Shown here in pieces: positions 25,978 through 35,064 of a stretch of DNA of 64,000 nt. How positions within the stretch are numbered: the first letter of the stretch is position 1; each line of letters opens with the position of its first letter. The stretch spans positions 18,254 to 82,253 of the forward strand of contig NZ_JAFBDT010000009.1 of the NCBI RefSeq assembly GCF_016908355.1. Reading direction: 5' to 3'. A program made the position numbers and the translations under genes. This stretch comes from Fusibacter tunisiensis. Its GTDB lineage: Bacteria; Bacillota; Clostridia; Peptostreptococcales; Acidaminobacteraceae. The notes under the pieces were generated by a model that was not told the DNA's origin, made no database searches, and worked only from the letters and a program-made list of their open reading frames with translations.

Positions 25978-26619
25978 GTGAGAGTAAGAAGAAAGCCGGG
26001 TGCATTTGAAGCGCTTTGTGAAATAGAGCCATACTTTGTCAAAAATCCTGAACTCAGAAAAGGAAATTGGAAAGAAGTTTTTGGAAATGACAACCCGATT
26101 CATGCTGAGTTTGGCGGCGGTAAGGGCAGATTTAGTGTTGAAATGGCGCGGATGTATCCAAATGTGAATTTCATTATGGCAGATGCGGTGACCGAAGTTG
26201 CACTTGTTGCGGCCAAGCGTATGAAAAAGGCTGCACTAAACAATGTTAGATTAATTCTTTTGGATCTGAAAAATGTAGAGGATGTATTTTCAGAAGGTGA
26301 GTTAGATCAAATTTATCTCAATTTTTCGGATCCTTGGCCAAAGAAAAGGCATTATAAAAGAAGATTGACTTATAGAGATTTTTTGATGTCCTATAAAGCG
26401 GTTTTAAAGTCAGAAGGTTGGATACATTTTAAAACAGATAACAGAAGTCTGTTTCAGTTTTCACTCAATGAGTTTGCAGCTCTGGATATGAAAATGCAAC
26501 ATATTTCTTTAAACCTTCACGATGAGTCCCCAGAAGGAAATGTAATGACAGAATATGAAGAGAAATTTTCAAAAATGGGGCATCCGATATATAGGGTAGA
26601 AACCCAATTTAGAAAGTAG
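25978..26619 (+). CDS. trmB: tRNA (guanine-N7-)-methyltransferase
   Basis: Methylates G46 of tRNA using S-adenosylmethionine. 213 residues from a GTG with GAGGTGATT ahead of it. The family signatures are present: HAEFGGGKGRFSVEMA (SAM site, about 41-56), NFSDPWPKKRHYKRRL (about 117-132) and FKTDNRSLF. Part of the pyrE-trmB-cls-lspA run with 9-11 base gaps. Confidence 0.95.
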   Translation: MRVRRKPGAFEALCEIEPYFVKNPELRKGNWKEVFGNDNPIHAEFGGGKGRFSVEMARMYPNVNFIMADAVTEVALVAAKRMKKAALNNVRLILLDLKNVEDVFSEGELDQIYLNFSDPWPKKRHYKRRLTYRDFLMSYKAVLKSEGWIHFKTDNRSLFQFSLNEFAALDMKMQHISLNLHDESPEGNVMTEYEEKFSKMGHPIYRVETQFRK

Positions 26620-26630
26620 TAGGCTAGAAG

Positions 26631-28172
26631 ATGAAAAAAGTGTTTTATGGGGTGGCAGGCATTGGCACACTTCTTTTTTTTACTTTGTATGCAATTGGCT
26701 TTTTTAATAGCATTACATTTGAAACAGAAATGGGCGCGACGGTATTTTCGGTTTTAAATGTGCTTTTAAAAGTGAATGTTATCTGGATAGGACTTGTGAT
26801 TTTTTTAGAAAACGATAATCCTTCTAGAACATTGGCTTGGCTTATTGTGCTGATTTTGTTGCCATTGTTAGGTTTTTTTCTGTATGTTTTATTTGGACGC
26901 AGTTATCGAAAAAAGAACAAAGCCAAACGAAAGCACTTAAAAGATTCAGACCGAATGGTTAAGGCTGCTCAAATTCAATCTGGCCTTATTGACTATATGA
27001 CCCTTCCAAACAGTGATAAGGAAGGGAATAAGCGTTTGATGCAATTGCTTCTTAACAATGCAAAAGCGCCATTTTCTTTAAGTAATAAAGTGACGGTTCT
27101 AACCAATGGTACAAGTAAATTTAGCCGAATGTTTGAAGCAATTCGTAGAGCTGAGTCGCATATACACTTGGAATACTTTATCATCAAAGATGATACACTT
27201 GGGTCTGAACTTAAAAATTTATTAATTGAAAAAGCCTTGCAAGGTGTCGAAGTGCGTTTGATCTATGACGATGTCGGCTCTTGGCGATTGAGCAAGAAAT
27301 ATTTAGAAGACTTAAAAAATGCTGGGGTAGAAGTATACGCTTTTTTTAAAGTGCCGATTCCTGTTTTTTCAAGAGAACTTAATTATCGAAACCACAGGAA
27401 AATAACGGTTGTTGATGGTGTGATTGGTTTTGTAGGCGGTTTAAATATTGGCGATGAATATATGGGCTATTCTACGAAATTTTCATTTTGGCGGGACACC
27501 CATTTGGAACTTAAAGGTGAAGCAGTATATGCCTTACAGACTATATTTTTAAATGATTGGAATTTTGTTTCCAATCAGAGGATTGAGGGCGCTTCTTATT
27601 TTCCTGAAGTTGCTATAGAGACTCAATCATTGGTACAGATTGCCGCATCAGGGCCAGATTCCGAATGGAAGTGTATTTTGCAGGCTTTTTATAAAATGAT
27701 TGCCAATGCGGAAGATAAAATTTGGATTGCTACCCCGTATCTCGTTCCGGAGGAGAGTCTCATGATGGGACTTAAAACAGCAGCATTAAGTGGTGTAGAT
27801 GTAAGAATCATAATCCCTTCTGAGCCGGACCATTTTTTTGTCTACTGGGCATCTCAAGCAAATATTCAACAACTTTTGGAAGCTGGTGTGCGTATTTATA
27901 GATATGCCAATGGGTTTATACATTCTAAAGTTATCGTAATCGATCGACAGGTGGCTTCAGTTGGAACGGCAAATCTAGATATTAGATCAATGGAAATTAA
28001 CTTTGAGGTAAATGCTTTCTTGTATGATGAAGCGGTAATTGTGCGTTTGGAAGAAGATTTTATCAATGATTTTGAAGACAGTGTTGAATATAATTTGGAA
28101 AACTTTAACAAGCGCAAATTGCGTTATCGGTTTTTGGAAGCAATGGGCCGCCTGGTTTCCCCGTTGCAATAA
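26631..28172 (+). CDS. cls: cardiolipin synthase
   Basis: Condenses phosphatidylglycerol into cardiolipin at the membrane. 513 residues: two N-terminal membrane helices (about 5-25 and 38-60, 65-85 forming a pair) and two phospholipase D motifs, NHRKITVVDG (about 254-263) and IHSKVIVIDR (about 429-438), each with the HxKxxxxD core and a following GG/GT-N-D stretch. Length and order match Firmicute Cls. It is followed by lspA 16 bases later. Confidence 0.95.
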   Translation: MKKVFYGVAGIGTLLFFTLYAIGFFNSITFETEMGATVFSVLNVLLKVNVIWIGLVIFLENDNPSRTLAWLIVLILLPLLGFFLYVLFGRSYRKKNKAKRKHLKDSDRMVKAAQIQSGLIDYMTLPNSDKEGNKRLMQLLLNNAKAPFSLSNKVTVLTNGTSKFSRMFEAIRRAESHIHLEYFIIKDDTLGSELKNLLIEKALQGVEVRLIYDDVGSWRLSKKYLEDLKNAGVEVYAFFKVPIPVFSRELNYRNHRKITVVDGVIGFVGGLNIGDEYMGYSTKFSFWRDTHLELKGEAVYALQTIFLNDWNFVSNQRIEGASYFPEVAIETQSLVQIAASGPDSEWKCILQAFYKMIANAEDKIWIATPYLVPEESLMMGLKTAALSGVDVRIIIPSEPDHFFVYWASQANIQQLLEAGVRIYRYANGFIHSKVIVIDRQVASVGTANLDIRSMEINFEVNAFLYDEAVIVRLEEDFINDFEDSVEYNLENFNKRKLRYRFLEAMGRLVSPLQ

Positions 28173-28188
28173 TTTAGGAGGTAGGATT

Positions 28189-28641
28189 TTGATTTATTTC
28201 ATTACGATTATAGGCTTGATTGGGATTGATCAATTAACGAAAATTTGGGCTGTAGATGCCCTGATGCACAAAGGACCTCAGGGTTTCATAGATGGATTTC
28301 TTGGGTTTAGATATGTAGAAAACACAGGGGCTGCTTTCAGTATATTAAAGGATCAACAACTGCTTTTAATCTTGATTACATTTGTGATTTTGGCAGGGAT
28401 GATAGGCTACATGATTAAAGCAATTAAGACAGAGGCACCGATTGTTGTGAAACTTGCCTATATTTCTATTATTTCAGGCGCAGTTGGGAATTTTATTGAT
28501 CGTGCACGCCTCAATTATGTAATTGATTTCTTAGAGTTTAAATTCATAAGATTCCCAGTATTTAATGTTGCAGATGTTTTGGTGGTTGTGGGTGTTATTT
28601 TATTATCCTATGCAATTCTATTTATGAAGTATGATTTTTAA
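28189..28641 (+). CDS. lspA: lipoprotein signal peptidase II
   Basis: Cleaves signal peptides of lipoproteins after lipidation. 150 residues with four membrane helices and the two catalytic aspartates in GNFIDRA and FNVADVLV; NTGAAFS is also conserved. The start is taken as TTG at 28189, since AGGAGG lies eight bases ahead and the protein then begins at the first membrane helix; the ATG further upstream lies inside cls and would add 50 unrelated residues. Its clients in this window include the ApbE, FMN-binding and PrsA-like lipoproteins. Confidence 0.93.
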   Translation: MIYFITIIGLIGIDQLTKIWAVDALMHKGPQGFIDGFLGFRYVENTGAAFSILKDQQLLLILITFVILAGMIGYMIKAIKTEAPIVVKLAYISIISGAVGNFIDRARLNYVIDFLEFKFIRFPVFNVADVLVVVGVILLSYAILFMKYDF

Positions 28642-28728
28642 CCTGTAACATAAATTTAAAATCGACTTAGGGTATCCTATGGTACAATTGTTACAATTGA
28701 AAATTTAAAAGATTGTGAAAGGATTGTT

Positions 28729-29709
28729 ATGAATTCAATATACATTAAGGTATTTGTCATTTCATTGGTAGGGTTTTTAGCCTTGTTTGGAGGGATTTTT
28801 GTTGCCATAGACAATACATATGGGACAGAAGAAGTACGTGAAACAACTGAACCGGTAGATGTGGAGACATCTGTTGCAGAGTCTGAGATACCAACGACCG
28901 AGCCTGTAGAAATAGATGATAGAAGTGAACTTGAAAAGGCTGCAGAAGTATCTTCAAGAATTAATGTGATCGCTTTTGGACTAAATGATCATCTAGCAGA
29001 CACCATGATGTTGGTGAGTTTAGACCCTGAAATTCCCAGACTCGATATCATTTCCATCCCGCGTGACACCTATAATCACATTGAAGGACATGATGGCCTT
29101 GGTCAAAAGAAAATGAATGCCATTTATGGTATGAAAGATATTGGTGGTGTCAATGGTATGAAGAAGTATGTTTCTGAATTCATGGGCATACCGGTTGACT
29201 ACTATGTAAGGATTGATTTTAAGGCTGTAGAAGCAATTGTGGATACACTTGGCGGCTACGAGGTTAGAGTGCCTTATGATATGGTTTATGATGACATTTA
29301 TGCCGATCCCCCGCTTCATATTGACATTAAAGCTGGGAAACAAGTTCTTAGTGGATCTGAAACTGTAAAATTTTTAAGATTTAGACAAAATAATGATGGT
29401 ACGATCAAAGAAGGCGACATCCAAAGAATTCCAAGACAGCAGCAGTTTGTGGATTATATGATTCAAAAATCATTAAGCTTTAAATTGCCATCTGTCATAA
29501 ATACGATTATTGGAAGCCGTTATGTTAGGACGGACTTAACACTTGAAGATGCACTGGCATATGCACTAAAAGCGGCAACTTTAGAGAAAGAGAACATTCA
29601 GTTTTATACTCTAGAGGGTGAAGATACAATGATGGGTGGGGTTTCTTATTGGATTCACGATCCGGCAAAATTGGAAGAAAAATTATTTGAATTATATGGC
29701 TTAAATTAA
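28729..29709 (+). CDS. LytR-CpsA-Psr (LCP) family cell-wall ligase
   Basis: LCP enzymes attach wall polymers (teichoic acids, capsule) to peptidoglycan. 326 residues: one membrane anchor (about 6-28), an acidic Thr/Glu linker (30-75), then the LCP domain (about 80-310) with DTMMLVSLDPE, DIISIPRDTY, GGVNGMKKYVSEFMGIPVDYYV and KFLRFRQNNDGTIKEGDIQR, which include the conserved Arg and Asp residues that bind the lipid pyrophosphate. Single gene with a strong terminator. The polymer cannot be told from the sequence. Confidence 0.93.
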   Translation: MNSIYIKVFVISLVGFLALFGGIFVAIDNTYGTEEVRETTEPVDVETSVAESEIPTTEPVEIDDRSELEKAAEVSSRINVIAFGLNDHLADTMMLVSLDPEIPRLDIISIPRDTYNHIEGHDGLGQKKMNAIYGMKDIGGVNGMKKYVSEFMGIPVDYYVRIDFKAVEAIVDTLGGYEVRVPYDMVYDDIYADPPLHIDIKAGKQVLSGSETVKFLRFRQNNDGTIKEGDIQRIPRQQQFVDYMIQKSLSFKLPSVINTIIGSRYVRTDLTLEDALAYALKAATLEKENIQFYTLEGEDTMMGGVSYWIHDPAKLEEKLFELYGLN

Positions 29710-29757
29710 AAAAGAGGTGTTGCAAATCTAAGTAATTAGATGGGCAATACCTCTTTT
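29710..29757. terminator. bidirectional terminator
   Basis: A 14-bp outer stem (29710-29723 with 29744-29757, one wobble) topped by an inner ATCTAA/TTAGAT hairpin, with A- and T-rich flanks; it serves the LCP gene and the convergent murC. Confidence 0.85.
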
Positions 29758-29761
29758 ATTA

Positions 29762-31132
29762 TTATTTTGTGAGCATTTTTGAGAGCTCAGTAATGGTTCC
29801 AGCACCCATGGTAATGATTAAATCGCCTGAGGACGCATGCTCTTTGATATATGCAGCTATGGCCTCGAAGTCACTCATATAAAGACTTTTCTTGTTTTCA
29901 GCAACCAGTTCTGTTACAAGATCTCTAGCGTGAATTTCACCTTTGTCAATTTCACGGGCAGCATAAATATCGGTAACAATGATTTCGTCAGCCAAATTAA
30001 AGGCACTTGAGAAGCCATGCAAAAGTTCCTTGGTTCTCGAATAGGTGTGGGGCTGAAAAATGCAAATAATCCGTCCGTGATTTTCAATACGGGCTGCTGC
30101 ATCTAATGTGGCTTTGATTTCGTTGGGGTGATGTGCATAATCATCAATGACAGGGCAGCCGTTGAGTTCACCAACGGTTTCGAAGCGCCGACCTGCATTT
30201 TTAAAGTTTTCGAGTTTTTCTGAAATCCAATTGTAGTCCTCTGTAATTTGGGCGGCGGTTGCAAAAGCCCCTAAGGCATTGTAAATGTTGTGAAGACCTG
30301 GAACAGACAAGTTTAAACGGCATAATAGGGTCTCTTTTATATAGATGTCAAACGTTGCGCATCCTTTTTGGTTATAAGTAATATTTTTGGCAATAAAGTC
30401 ACAAGAGTCTGAAAGTCCGAAGGTAGCAATGCGTCCCTTATAATAGGGGATGATTTTTTTTGCGTTATAGTCATCGCCATTCAACACTAAAATACCATCT
30501 TCTTCAATGTTTGCTGCAAATTTTACAAAAGCATTGACGATATGGTCTAAGTCATTGAAATAGTCTAAATGGTCTTCATCGATGTTTAAAACAACGCCAA
30601 TTTTCGGGTAAAATGATAAAAAGTTTTCCTTATATTCGCAAGCTTCCGTTATAAAAAGATCAGAAGCACCTATTCTAACATTGCTTTTTAAGTCTTCAAA
30701 ATATCCCCCAACTAAAGCAGTTGGATCGTATTTGGCATCATTAAATATGCGCGTTACCATTGATGTGGTTGTTGTTTTGCCATGTGTTCCTGAAATTGCA
30801 ATGCTGTTTTTATAGCCAAGCATAAGTTGTCCAAGCATTTCTGCTCGGCTTAATGTTGGAAGACCTAACGCTTGTGCGGCAAGTAGTTCTGGATTGTCAT
30901 CCGAAACTGCAGAAGTGTAGACGATAAGCTCAGCATCTTGCACATTGTTTTTATCATGGCCGATGAAAATGGTTATGCCAAGTGCTTCAAGTTCTTTGGT
31001 AAATGTTGAGGCTGTCTGATCAGAGCCGCTGATTTGAAAACCCTTCTTAGCTAATATCTGTGCAATGGCACTGTTGCTAACGCCGCCTATGCCTATAAAA
31101 TGAATATGTTTCACCGTACTTAAATCAATCAT
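29762..31132 (-). CDS. murC: UDP-N-acetylmuramate-L-alanine ligase
   Basis: Adds L-alanine to UDP-MurNAc, using ATP, in peptidoglycan precursor synthesis. About 456 residues from the ATG at 31132 (TAGGAG nine bases ahead; the ATG at 31162 has none). Signatures: HFIGIGGVSNSAIA (UDP site), ISGTHGKTTTTSM (P-loop, about 109-121), TEACEYKENFL, NIDEDHLDYF, DDYAHHPNEI and FQPHTYSRT. It stands alone, divergent from purR. Confidence 0.96.
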   Translation of the reverse strand: MIDLSTVKHIHFIGIGGVSNSAIAQILAKKGFQISGSDQTASTFTKELEALGITIFIGHDKNNVQDAELIVYTSAVSDDNPELLAAQALGLPTLSRAEMLGQLMLGYKNSIAISGTHGKTTTTSMVTRIFNDAKYDPTALVGGYFEDLKSNVRIGASDLFITEACEYKENFLSFYPKIGVVLNIDEDHLDYFNDLDHIVNAFVKFAANIEEDGILVLNGDDYNAKKIIPYYKGRIATFGLSDSCDFIAKNITYNQKGCATFDIYIKETLLCRLNLSVPGLHNIYNALGAFATAAQITEDYNWISEKLENFKNAGRRFETVGELNGCPVIDDYAHHPNEIKATLDAAARIENHGRIICIFQPHTYSRTKELLHGFSSAFNLADEIIVTDIYAAREIDKGEIHARDLVTELVAENKKSLYMSDFEAIAAYIKEHASSGDLIITMGAGTITELSKMLTK

Positions 31133-31212
31133 TTGGGTGCTCCTAACGTTAAATAAAATCATAATGATTATACCATATTTTAAAAAACATTACATAAAAA
31201 CTTAAAAGGGTA

Positions 31213-31271
31213 TTGATGTTCTTAAAAAAAACGAATAAAATTAAGGAAATACTATATAAATATTCGGAGTG
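31213..31271 (+). promoter_or_regulatory. purR promoter with PurBox-like CGAA/TTCG sites
   Basis: TTGATG (31213-31218), 17 bp, TAAAAT (31236-31241). A CGAA core (31232-31235) abuts the -10 box, and an inverted ATTCGGAG (31262-31269) lies downstream, recalling paired PurBoxes of Bacillus, though the spacing is a little longer than usual. Autoregulation by PurR is plausible. Confidence 0.4.
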
Positions 31272-31277
31272 AGACGC

Positions 31278-32102
31278 GTGAGTAAATTAAAAAGAAATGA
31301 ACGAATTGGTGCAATTGTAAAAATATTAAGTGATGCCCCTAATAAGGTTTTTACACTTAATTATTTCACAGAAATATTTGATTCAGCAAAATCAACGATT
31401 AGTGAAGACTTGGTAATTGTAAAAAAACTAATGGAGGATCTGAATTTAGGTAGAGTTATGACCATAGCAGGTGCTGCAGGTGGGGCTAAATTTGTACCCG
31501 CTCTTAGTAAAATTGACAAAACGCAGTTGGTGGAACGCATTTGTCAGGATGTGCGCAACCCAGACCGGATTGTGCCAGGCAATTTTCTATACATGGCAGA
31601 CATTCTTTACAATCCAGTTTATGCCAAGGGTATTGGTGATATTTTTACCGAACGTTATTCTTCTGAAGAGAGTCGTGTCGACTATGTGCTTACAGTTGAA
31701 ACAAAAGGTATCCCAATCGCGGTTATGACTGCAAGAGGCCTAAATGTCCCTTTGGTAATTGCAAGACATGAAAATAAAGTGACAGAAGGGCCAAAGTTAA
31801 GCATTAATTATGTATCGGGCTCTTCAGGAACGCTTAGAACCATGTACATTGCAAAGAATGCCATTCGAAAAGGGTCTCGTGTTTTGATTGTAGATGATTT
31901 TATGCGAGCAGGCGGAAGTGCAAAGGGCATGAGTGCTCTTGTAAAAGAATTGGATTGCGAAGTTGCTGGAATATGTGTCTTGTTTGATTCTGTTCATCCA
32001 ACACAGAAATTGGTTTCAAGGTATACGTCCCTAATTCGATATGAAGGCATAGATTCAAATGGCACAATATTGGTTCATCCCAATTATGAAGATTTATTGT
32101 AA
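31278..32102 (+). CDS. purR: pur operon repressor PurR
   Basis: A PRPP-responsive regulator of purine genes. 274 residues: an N-terminal winged helix (about 1-70) and a type I phosphoribosyltransferase-like domain (about 75-270) with the PRPP loop RVLIVDDFMRAGGSAKG. The GTG at 31278 is preferred over GTG 31269 because CGGAGTGA is at the right distance. As in Bacillus and other Firmicutes it opens the purR-spoVG-glmU-prs block. Confidence 0.95.
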   Translation: MSKLKRNERIGAIVKILSDAPNKVFTLNYFTEIFDSAKSTISEDLVIVKKLMEDLNLGRVMTIAGAAGGAKFVPALSKIDKTQLVERICQDVRNPDRIVPGNFLYMADILYNPVYAKGIGDIFTERYSSEESRVDYVLTVETKGIPIAVMTARGLNVPLVIARHENKVTEGPKLSINYVSGSSGTLRTMYIAKNAIRKGSRVLIVDDFMRAGGSAKGMSALVKELDCEVAGICVLFDSVHPTQKLVSRYTSLIRYEGIDSNGTILVHPNYEDLL

Positions 32103-32133
32103 ATCTAAAAATTAAAAAAAATTAATAAAAAAA

Positions 32134-32160
32134 GAAGGATTTTCCAAATCCCTATAGAAT
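32134..32160 (+). promoter_or_regulatory. sigma-H type promoter of spoVG
   Basis: GAAGGATTT (32134-32142) fits the sigma-H -35 consensus RnAGGAwww in full, and ATAGAAT (32154-32160) fits the -10 consensus RnnGAAT, 11 bp apart, which is in range. The Bacillus spoVG gene is a classic sigma-H target. GGATTT/AAATCC also forms a short inverted repeat here (32137-32142, 32146-32151). Confidence 0.65.
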
Positions 32161-32196
32161 AAGTACTATACAACAGAATTAGGGGGAATTTTCAAA

Positions 32197-32487
32197 ATGA
32201 ATATTACAGACGTTAGAATCAGAAAACTAAAAGATGACGGTAAAATGAAAGCTGTGGTTTCATTAACTTTTGACGATGCTTTTGTGGTGCATGACATAAA
32301 AGTGATTGAGGGTCAGAATGGTCTCTTTGTGGCAATGCCAAGTCGTAAAGTGGGGGAAGCAGATTATCGGGATATTGCACACCCAATTAATCAAGAAACT
32401 CGGACTTTAATTCAGGATATTATTTTTGAAGCTTATGAAAAAGCACGGAGTGTTCCCGTTGAAGACTCATATTTTGAAGAGGAATAA
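32197..32487 (+). CDS. spoVG: SpoVG regulator
   Basis: A small nucleic-acid-binding regulator, first known from sporulation septum control and present also in many non-spore-formers. 96 residues, [11 protein letters not shown] at the start, [19 protein letters not shown] and FVAMPSRK in the middle, AHPIN..TR..I near the end; full family length. RBS AGGGGGA precedes it. It keeps its conserved place between purR and glmU and has its own terminator. Confidence 0.96.
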   Translation: MNITDVRIRKLKDDGKMKAVVSLTFDDAFVVHDIKVIEGQNGLFVAMPSRKVGEADYRDIAHPINQETRTLIQDIIFEAYEKARSVPVEDSYFEEE

Positions 32488-32495
32488 TCACACAT

Positions 32496-32520
32496 GAGAT
32501 GCTGAAAAGCATCTCTTTTT
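32496..32520 (+). terminator. terminator of spoVG
   Basis: An 8-bp perfect stem (32496-32503 with 32508-32515), GAAA tetraloop and TTTTT. Confidence 0.85.
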
Positions 32521-32565
32521 GATTGTCAAATTTTATTAATAGATGTTTTTTTAAAAAGACAAAAA

Positions 32566-32574
32566 TGATATAAT
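32566..32574 (+). promoter_or_regulatory. extended -10 promoter of glmU
   Basis: TGATATAAT has a perfect TATAAT with the TGn extension; no good -35 box is visible. It is about 50 bp before glmU. Confidence 0.5.
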
Positions 32575-32623
32575 TTTGCGTGTTGAACACTAAATAGATT
32601 TTAGGGGTTATAAGGAGAAGTCA

Positions 32624-33994
32624 ATGAATCAATTAACGACAGTGATCCTCGCTGCGGGTCATGGAAAACGGATGAAGTCCAATCTGCCGAAAGTTCTGCA
32701 TAAAATTGGTGGAAATCCAATGGTAAAGCATGTAATTGATGTTGCATACTCGGTGGATAGCAATCGGGTAGTCGTGGTTGTTGGTCATGGAAAAGATCAG
32801 GTGATGTCAACATTAGAGAACGAGAATGTTATTTTTGCAGAGCAGAAAGAGCAGTTAGGCACTGGACATGCGGTTATGATGGCAAAAGAACACTTTGGAA
32901 GTGGCGATGTACTTGTTCTTTTTGGGGATGCCCCCTTATTATCACATGAAACATTGGCTCTGTTTATCGACTATCATAAAAAAAATAATTTTGGAGCGAG
33001 CCTGATTTCCATGCAGTTTGAAGACCCTACTGGATACGGACGAATTGTTCGGGATGGGACAAATGCCTTTAAACGGATTGTTGAACATAAGGATGCAGAT
33101 GCAGACCTTTTAAAAATAAAAGAAGTTAATTCTGGGATCGGTATATTCAAATCTGAACTTTTGTCAGAAGGTTTGAAACATCTTCAAAATGATAATCAGC
33201 AAGGTGAATATTATTTAACAGATGTTTTTGAATGGGTATTAGGATCAGGAAACCCTGTGGGTGCTTTTATAGCATCGGATTCAGCGGAGCTTATGGGTGT
33301 TAATGATCGTGTTGCACTTTCTCAGGCAGAGAAATACCTTCAAAACAAATTAGTAAAAAAACATATGTTGAATGGTGTTACTTTTTTAGCGCCAGAGACG
33401 GTTTATCTTGGAAAAGAAGTTTTAATTGGTCAGGATACAGTTGTGTATCCTGGATCGATTCTGCTAGGAAATACAAATATTGGGCAAAATTGCATTATAG
33501 GACCCAATGCAGATTTAAACCATGTTATTGTGGAAGAGGGCGTACACATTAAGCAGTCCACACTTGTAGAATCAAAGGTGGGAAGTTATTCCAAAATTGG
33601 TCCGTATGCGTATTTGCGTCCAAATTCGATGATTGGTAAAAATGTGAAAATTGGCGATTTTGTTGAAGTGAAAAACAGCACAATCGGTGATGATACAAAA
33701 GTTTCTCATCTCACCTATGTTGGAGATGGTGTTATTGGAAAAAATGTGAACTTGGGTTGCGGTGTTGTTTTTGTAAATTACAACGGTAAAAGCAAGCATA
33801 TTACTGAAGTTGAAGATAATGTGTTTGTAGGTTGCAATAGCAATTTAATTGCACCTGTAAAAATTGGAAAGGGCGCTTATGTTGCAGCGGGCTCTACCAT
33901 TACCGATGATGTGCCAGGTGAAGCGCTTGCAATTGCAAGACAAAGACAAGTGAACAAGACCGAGTGGTCTAACAAATATACCCCAAAAAAGTAG
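32624..33994 (+). CDS. glmU: bifunctional N-acetylglucosamine-1-phosphate uridyltransferase / glucosamine-1-phosphate acetyltransferase
   Basis: Makes UDP-GlcNAc, the wall precursor, in two steps. 456 residues: an N-terminal uridyltransferase domain (about 1-230) with LAAGHGKRMKSNLPKVLH at 10-27, and a C-terminal left-handed beta-helix (about 250-445) of hexapeptide repeats with the acetyltransferase region NLGCGVVFVNYNGKSKH. AAGGAG lies before the ATG. prs follows 9 bases later, as in other Firmicutes. Confidence 0.97.
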   Translation: MNQLTTVILAAGHGKRMKSNLPKVLHKIGGNPMVKHVIDVAYSVDSNRVVVVVGHGKDQVMSTLENENVIFAEQKEQLGTGHAVMMAKEHFGSGDVLVLFGDAPLLSHETLALFIDYHKKNNFGASLISMQFEDPTGYGRIVRDGTNAFKRIVEHKDADADLLKIKEVNSGIGIFKSELLSEGLKHLQNDNQQGEYYLTDVFEWVLGSGNPVGAFIASDSAELMGVNDRVALSQAEKYLQNKLVKKHMLNGVTFLAPETVYLGKEVLIGQDTVVYPGSILLGNTNIGQNCIIGPNADLNHVIVEEGVHIKQSTLVESKVGSYSKIGPYAYLRPNSMIGKNVKIGDFVEVKNSTIGDDTKVSHLTYVGDGVIGKNVNLGCGVVFVNYNGKSKHITEVEDNVFVGCNSNLIAPVKIGKGAYVAAGSTITDDVPGEALAIARQRQVNKTEWSNKYTPKK

Positions 33995-34003
33995 GAGGAT
34001 GCA

Positions 34004-34960
34004 ATGCATACAAGAGGAAGAAAGATTAAAGTGTTTTCATGCAATGCCAATCAGGATCTGGCTAAGGCTGTTTGCGCTGAATTGGGACTGCCGTTAGGTG
34101 ATAGTGTCGTGAAGACATTTAGTGATGGCGAAATATCCGTCAACATCGATGAAAGTGTCAGAGGTGTGGATGTATATGTCGTTCAGTCTTTTTCATTGCC
34201 AAAGGTGAATGATTACCTGATGGAACTCTTAATCATGATAGACGCGCTGAAACGGGCTTCTGCAGGCCGAATTACAGCGGTGGTACCCTATTATGGATAT
34301 GCCAGACAAGATAGAAAGGCTAAAGCGAGAGATCCGATTTCAGCAAAACTTGTTGCAAATCTAATTGTAGCTGCAGGCGCTGATCGCGTATTGACAATGG
34401 ATTTACATGCGTCTCAAATTCAAGGGTATTTTGACATTCCTGTTGATCATTTGAAGGGATCCCCAATTCTGGCTGAGTATTTTCTAGAAAAACAAATTGA
34501 AGATCTTGTAGTTGTTGCACCTGATTTGGGATCGGTAACACGTTCGAGAGATTTTTCCTACAAATTGAATGCAAACATTGCAATTGTGGATAAAAGGCGC
34601 CCTGAAGCCAATGTATCGGAGATTATGAATATAATTGGCGATATTAAAGATAAAAATGTAATCCTGATTGATGACATGATCGATACAGCAGGAACAATTG
34701 TTAATGCTGTTAAAGCTCTGAAATCACTTGGCGCAAAAGATGTTTACGCTTGCTGTACACACGGTGTTTTCTCAGGTCCTGCTGCTGAACGGATTAAAGA
34801 CTCTGGGATTAAGGAATTGGTTGTTTTAGATACGATTGATCTTTCAGATGAAATGCGTGCACTCGATAATATCAAAATTTTATCAGTTGCACCTGTTTTT
34901 GCAGAAGCAATTCGTAGAATTTTCAACAACGATTCTGTGAGCACCATGTTTGAGAACTAA
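34004..34960 (+). CDS. prs: ribose-phosphate pyrophosphokinase
   Basis: Makes PRPP from ribose 5-phosphate and ATP, feeding pyrE, purine synthesis and the PurR effector pool. 318 residues; ATP-site YYGYARQDRKAKARDPISAKL (split around residue 100-120), the divalent metal and ribose-phosphate sites, and the PRPP loop VILIDDMIDTAGTI (about 219-232). In the usual bacterial class I form the segment before the catalytic loop reads SPDxGGVTRAR; here it is APDLGSVTRSR, a small variation. Co-transcribed with glmU. Confidence 0.96.
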   Translation: MHTRGRKIKVFSCNANQDLAKAVCAELGLPLGDSVVKTFSDGEISVNIDESVRGVDVYVVQSFSLPKVNDYLMELLIMIDALKRASAGRITAVVPYYGYARQDRKAKARDPISAKLVANLIVAAGADRVLTMDLHASQIQGYFDIPVDHLKGSPILAEYFLEKQIEDLVVVAPDLGSVTRSRDFSYKLNANIAIVDKRRPEANVSEIMNIIGDIKDKNVILIDDMIDTAGTIVNAVKALKSLGAKDVYACCTHGVFSGPAAERIKDSGIKELVVLDTIDLSDEMRALDNIKILSVAPVFAEAIRRIFNNDSVSTMFEN

Positions 34961-34991
34961 AAGTACCCCCCCTTTAAAAAGGAGTGTATTT

Positions 34992-35023
34992 GCCTGACCG
35001 AAACCACGTGTCAGGCTTATTTT
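34992..35023 (+). terminator. terminator of glmU-prs
   Basis: GCCTGAC (34992-34998) pairs with GTCAGGC (35010-35016) and is followed by TTATTTTT. Confidence 0.7.
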
Positions 35024-35025
35024 TG

Positions 35026-35034
35026 TGGTATAAT
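35026..35034 (+). promoter_or_regulatory. extended -10 promoter upstream of pth
   Basis: TGGTATAAT, a TGn-TATAAT element directly after the terminator and about 30 bp before the pth start; no clear -35 box. Confidence 0.5.
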
Positions 35035-35064
35035 CGATATGGAAAAATGTTTGAGGAGAAAAAC

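Noticed and set aside
28039..28188. N-terminal extension of lspA into cls
   Set aside because: It overlaps the cls coding region in another frame, has no ribosome binding site, and adds residues unlike the family; TTG 28189 has AGGAGG.
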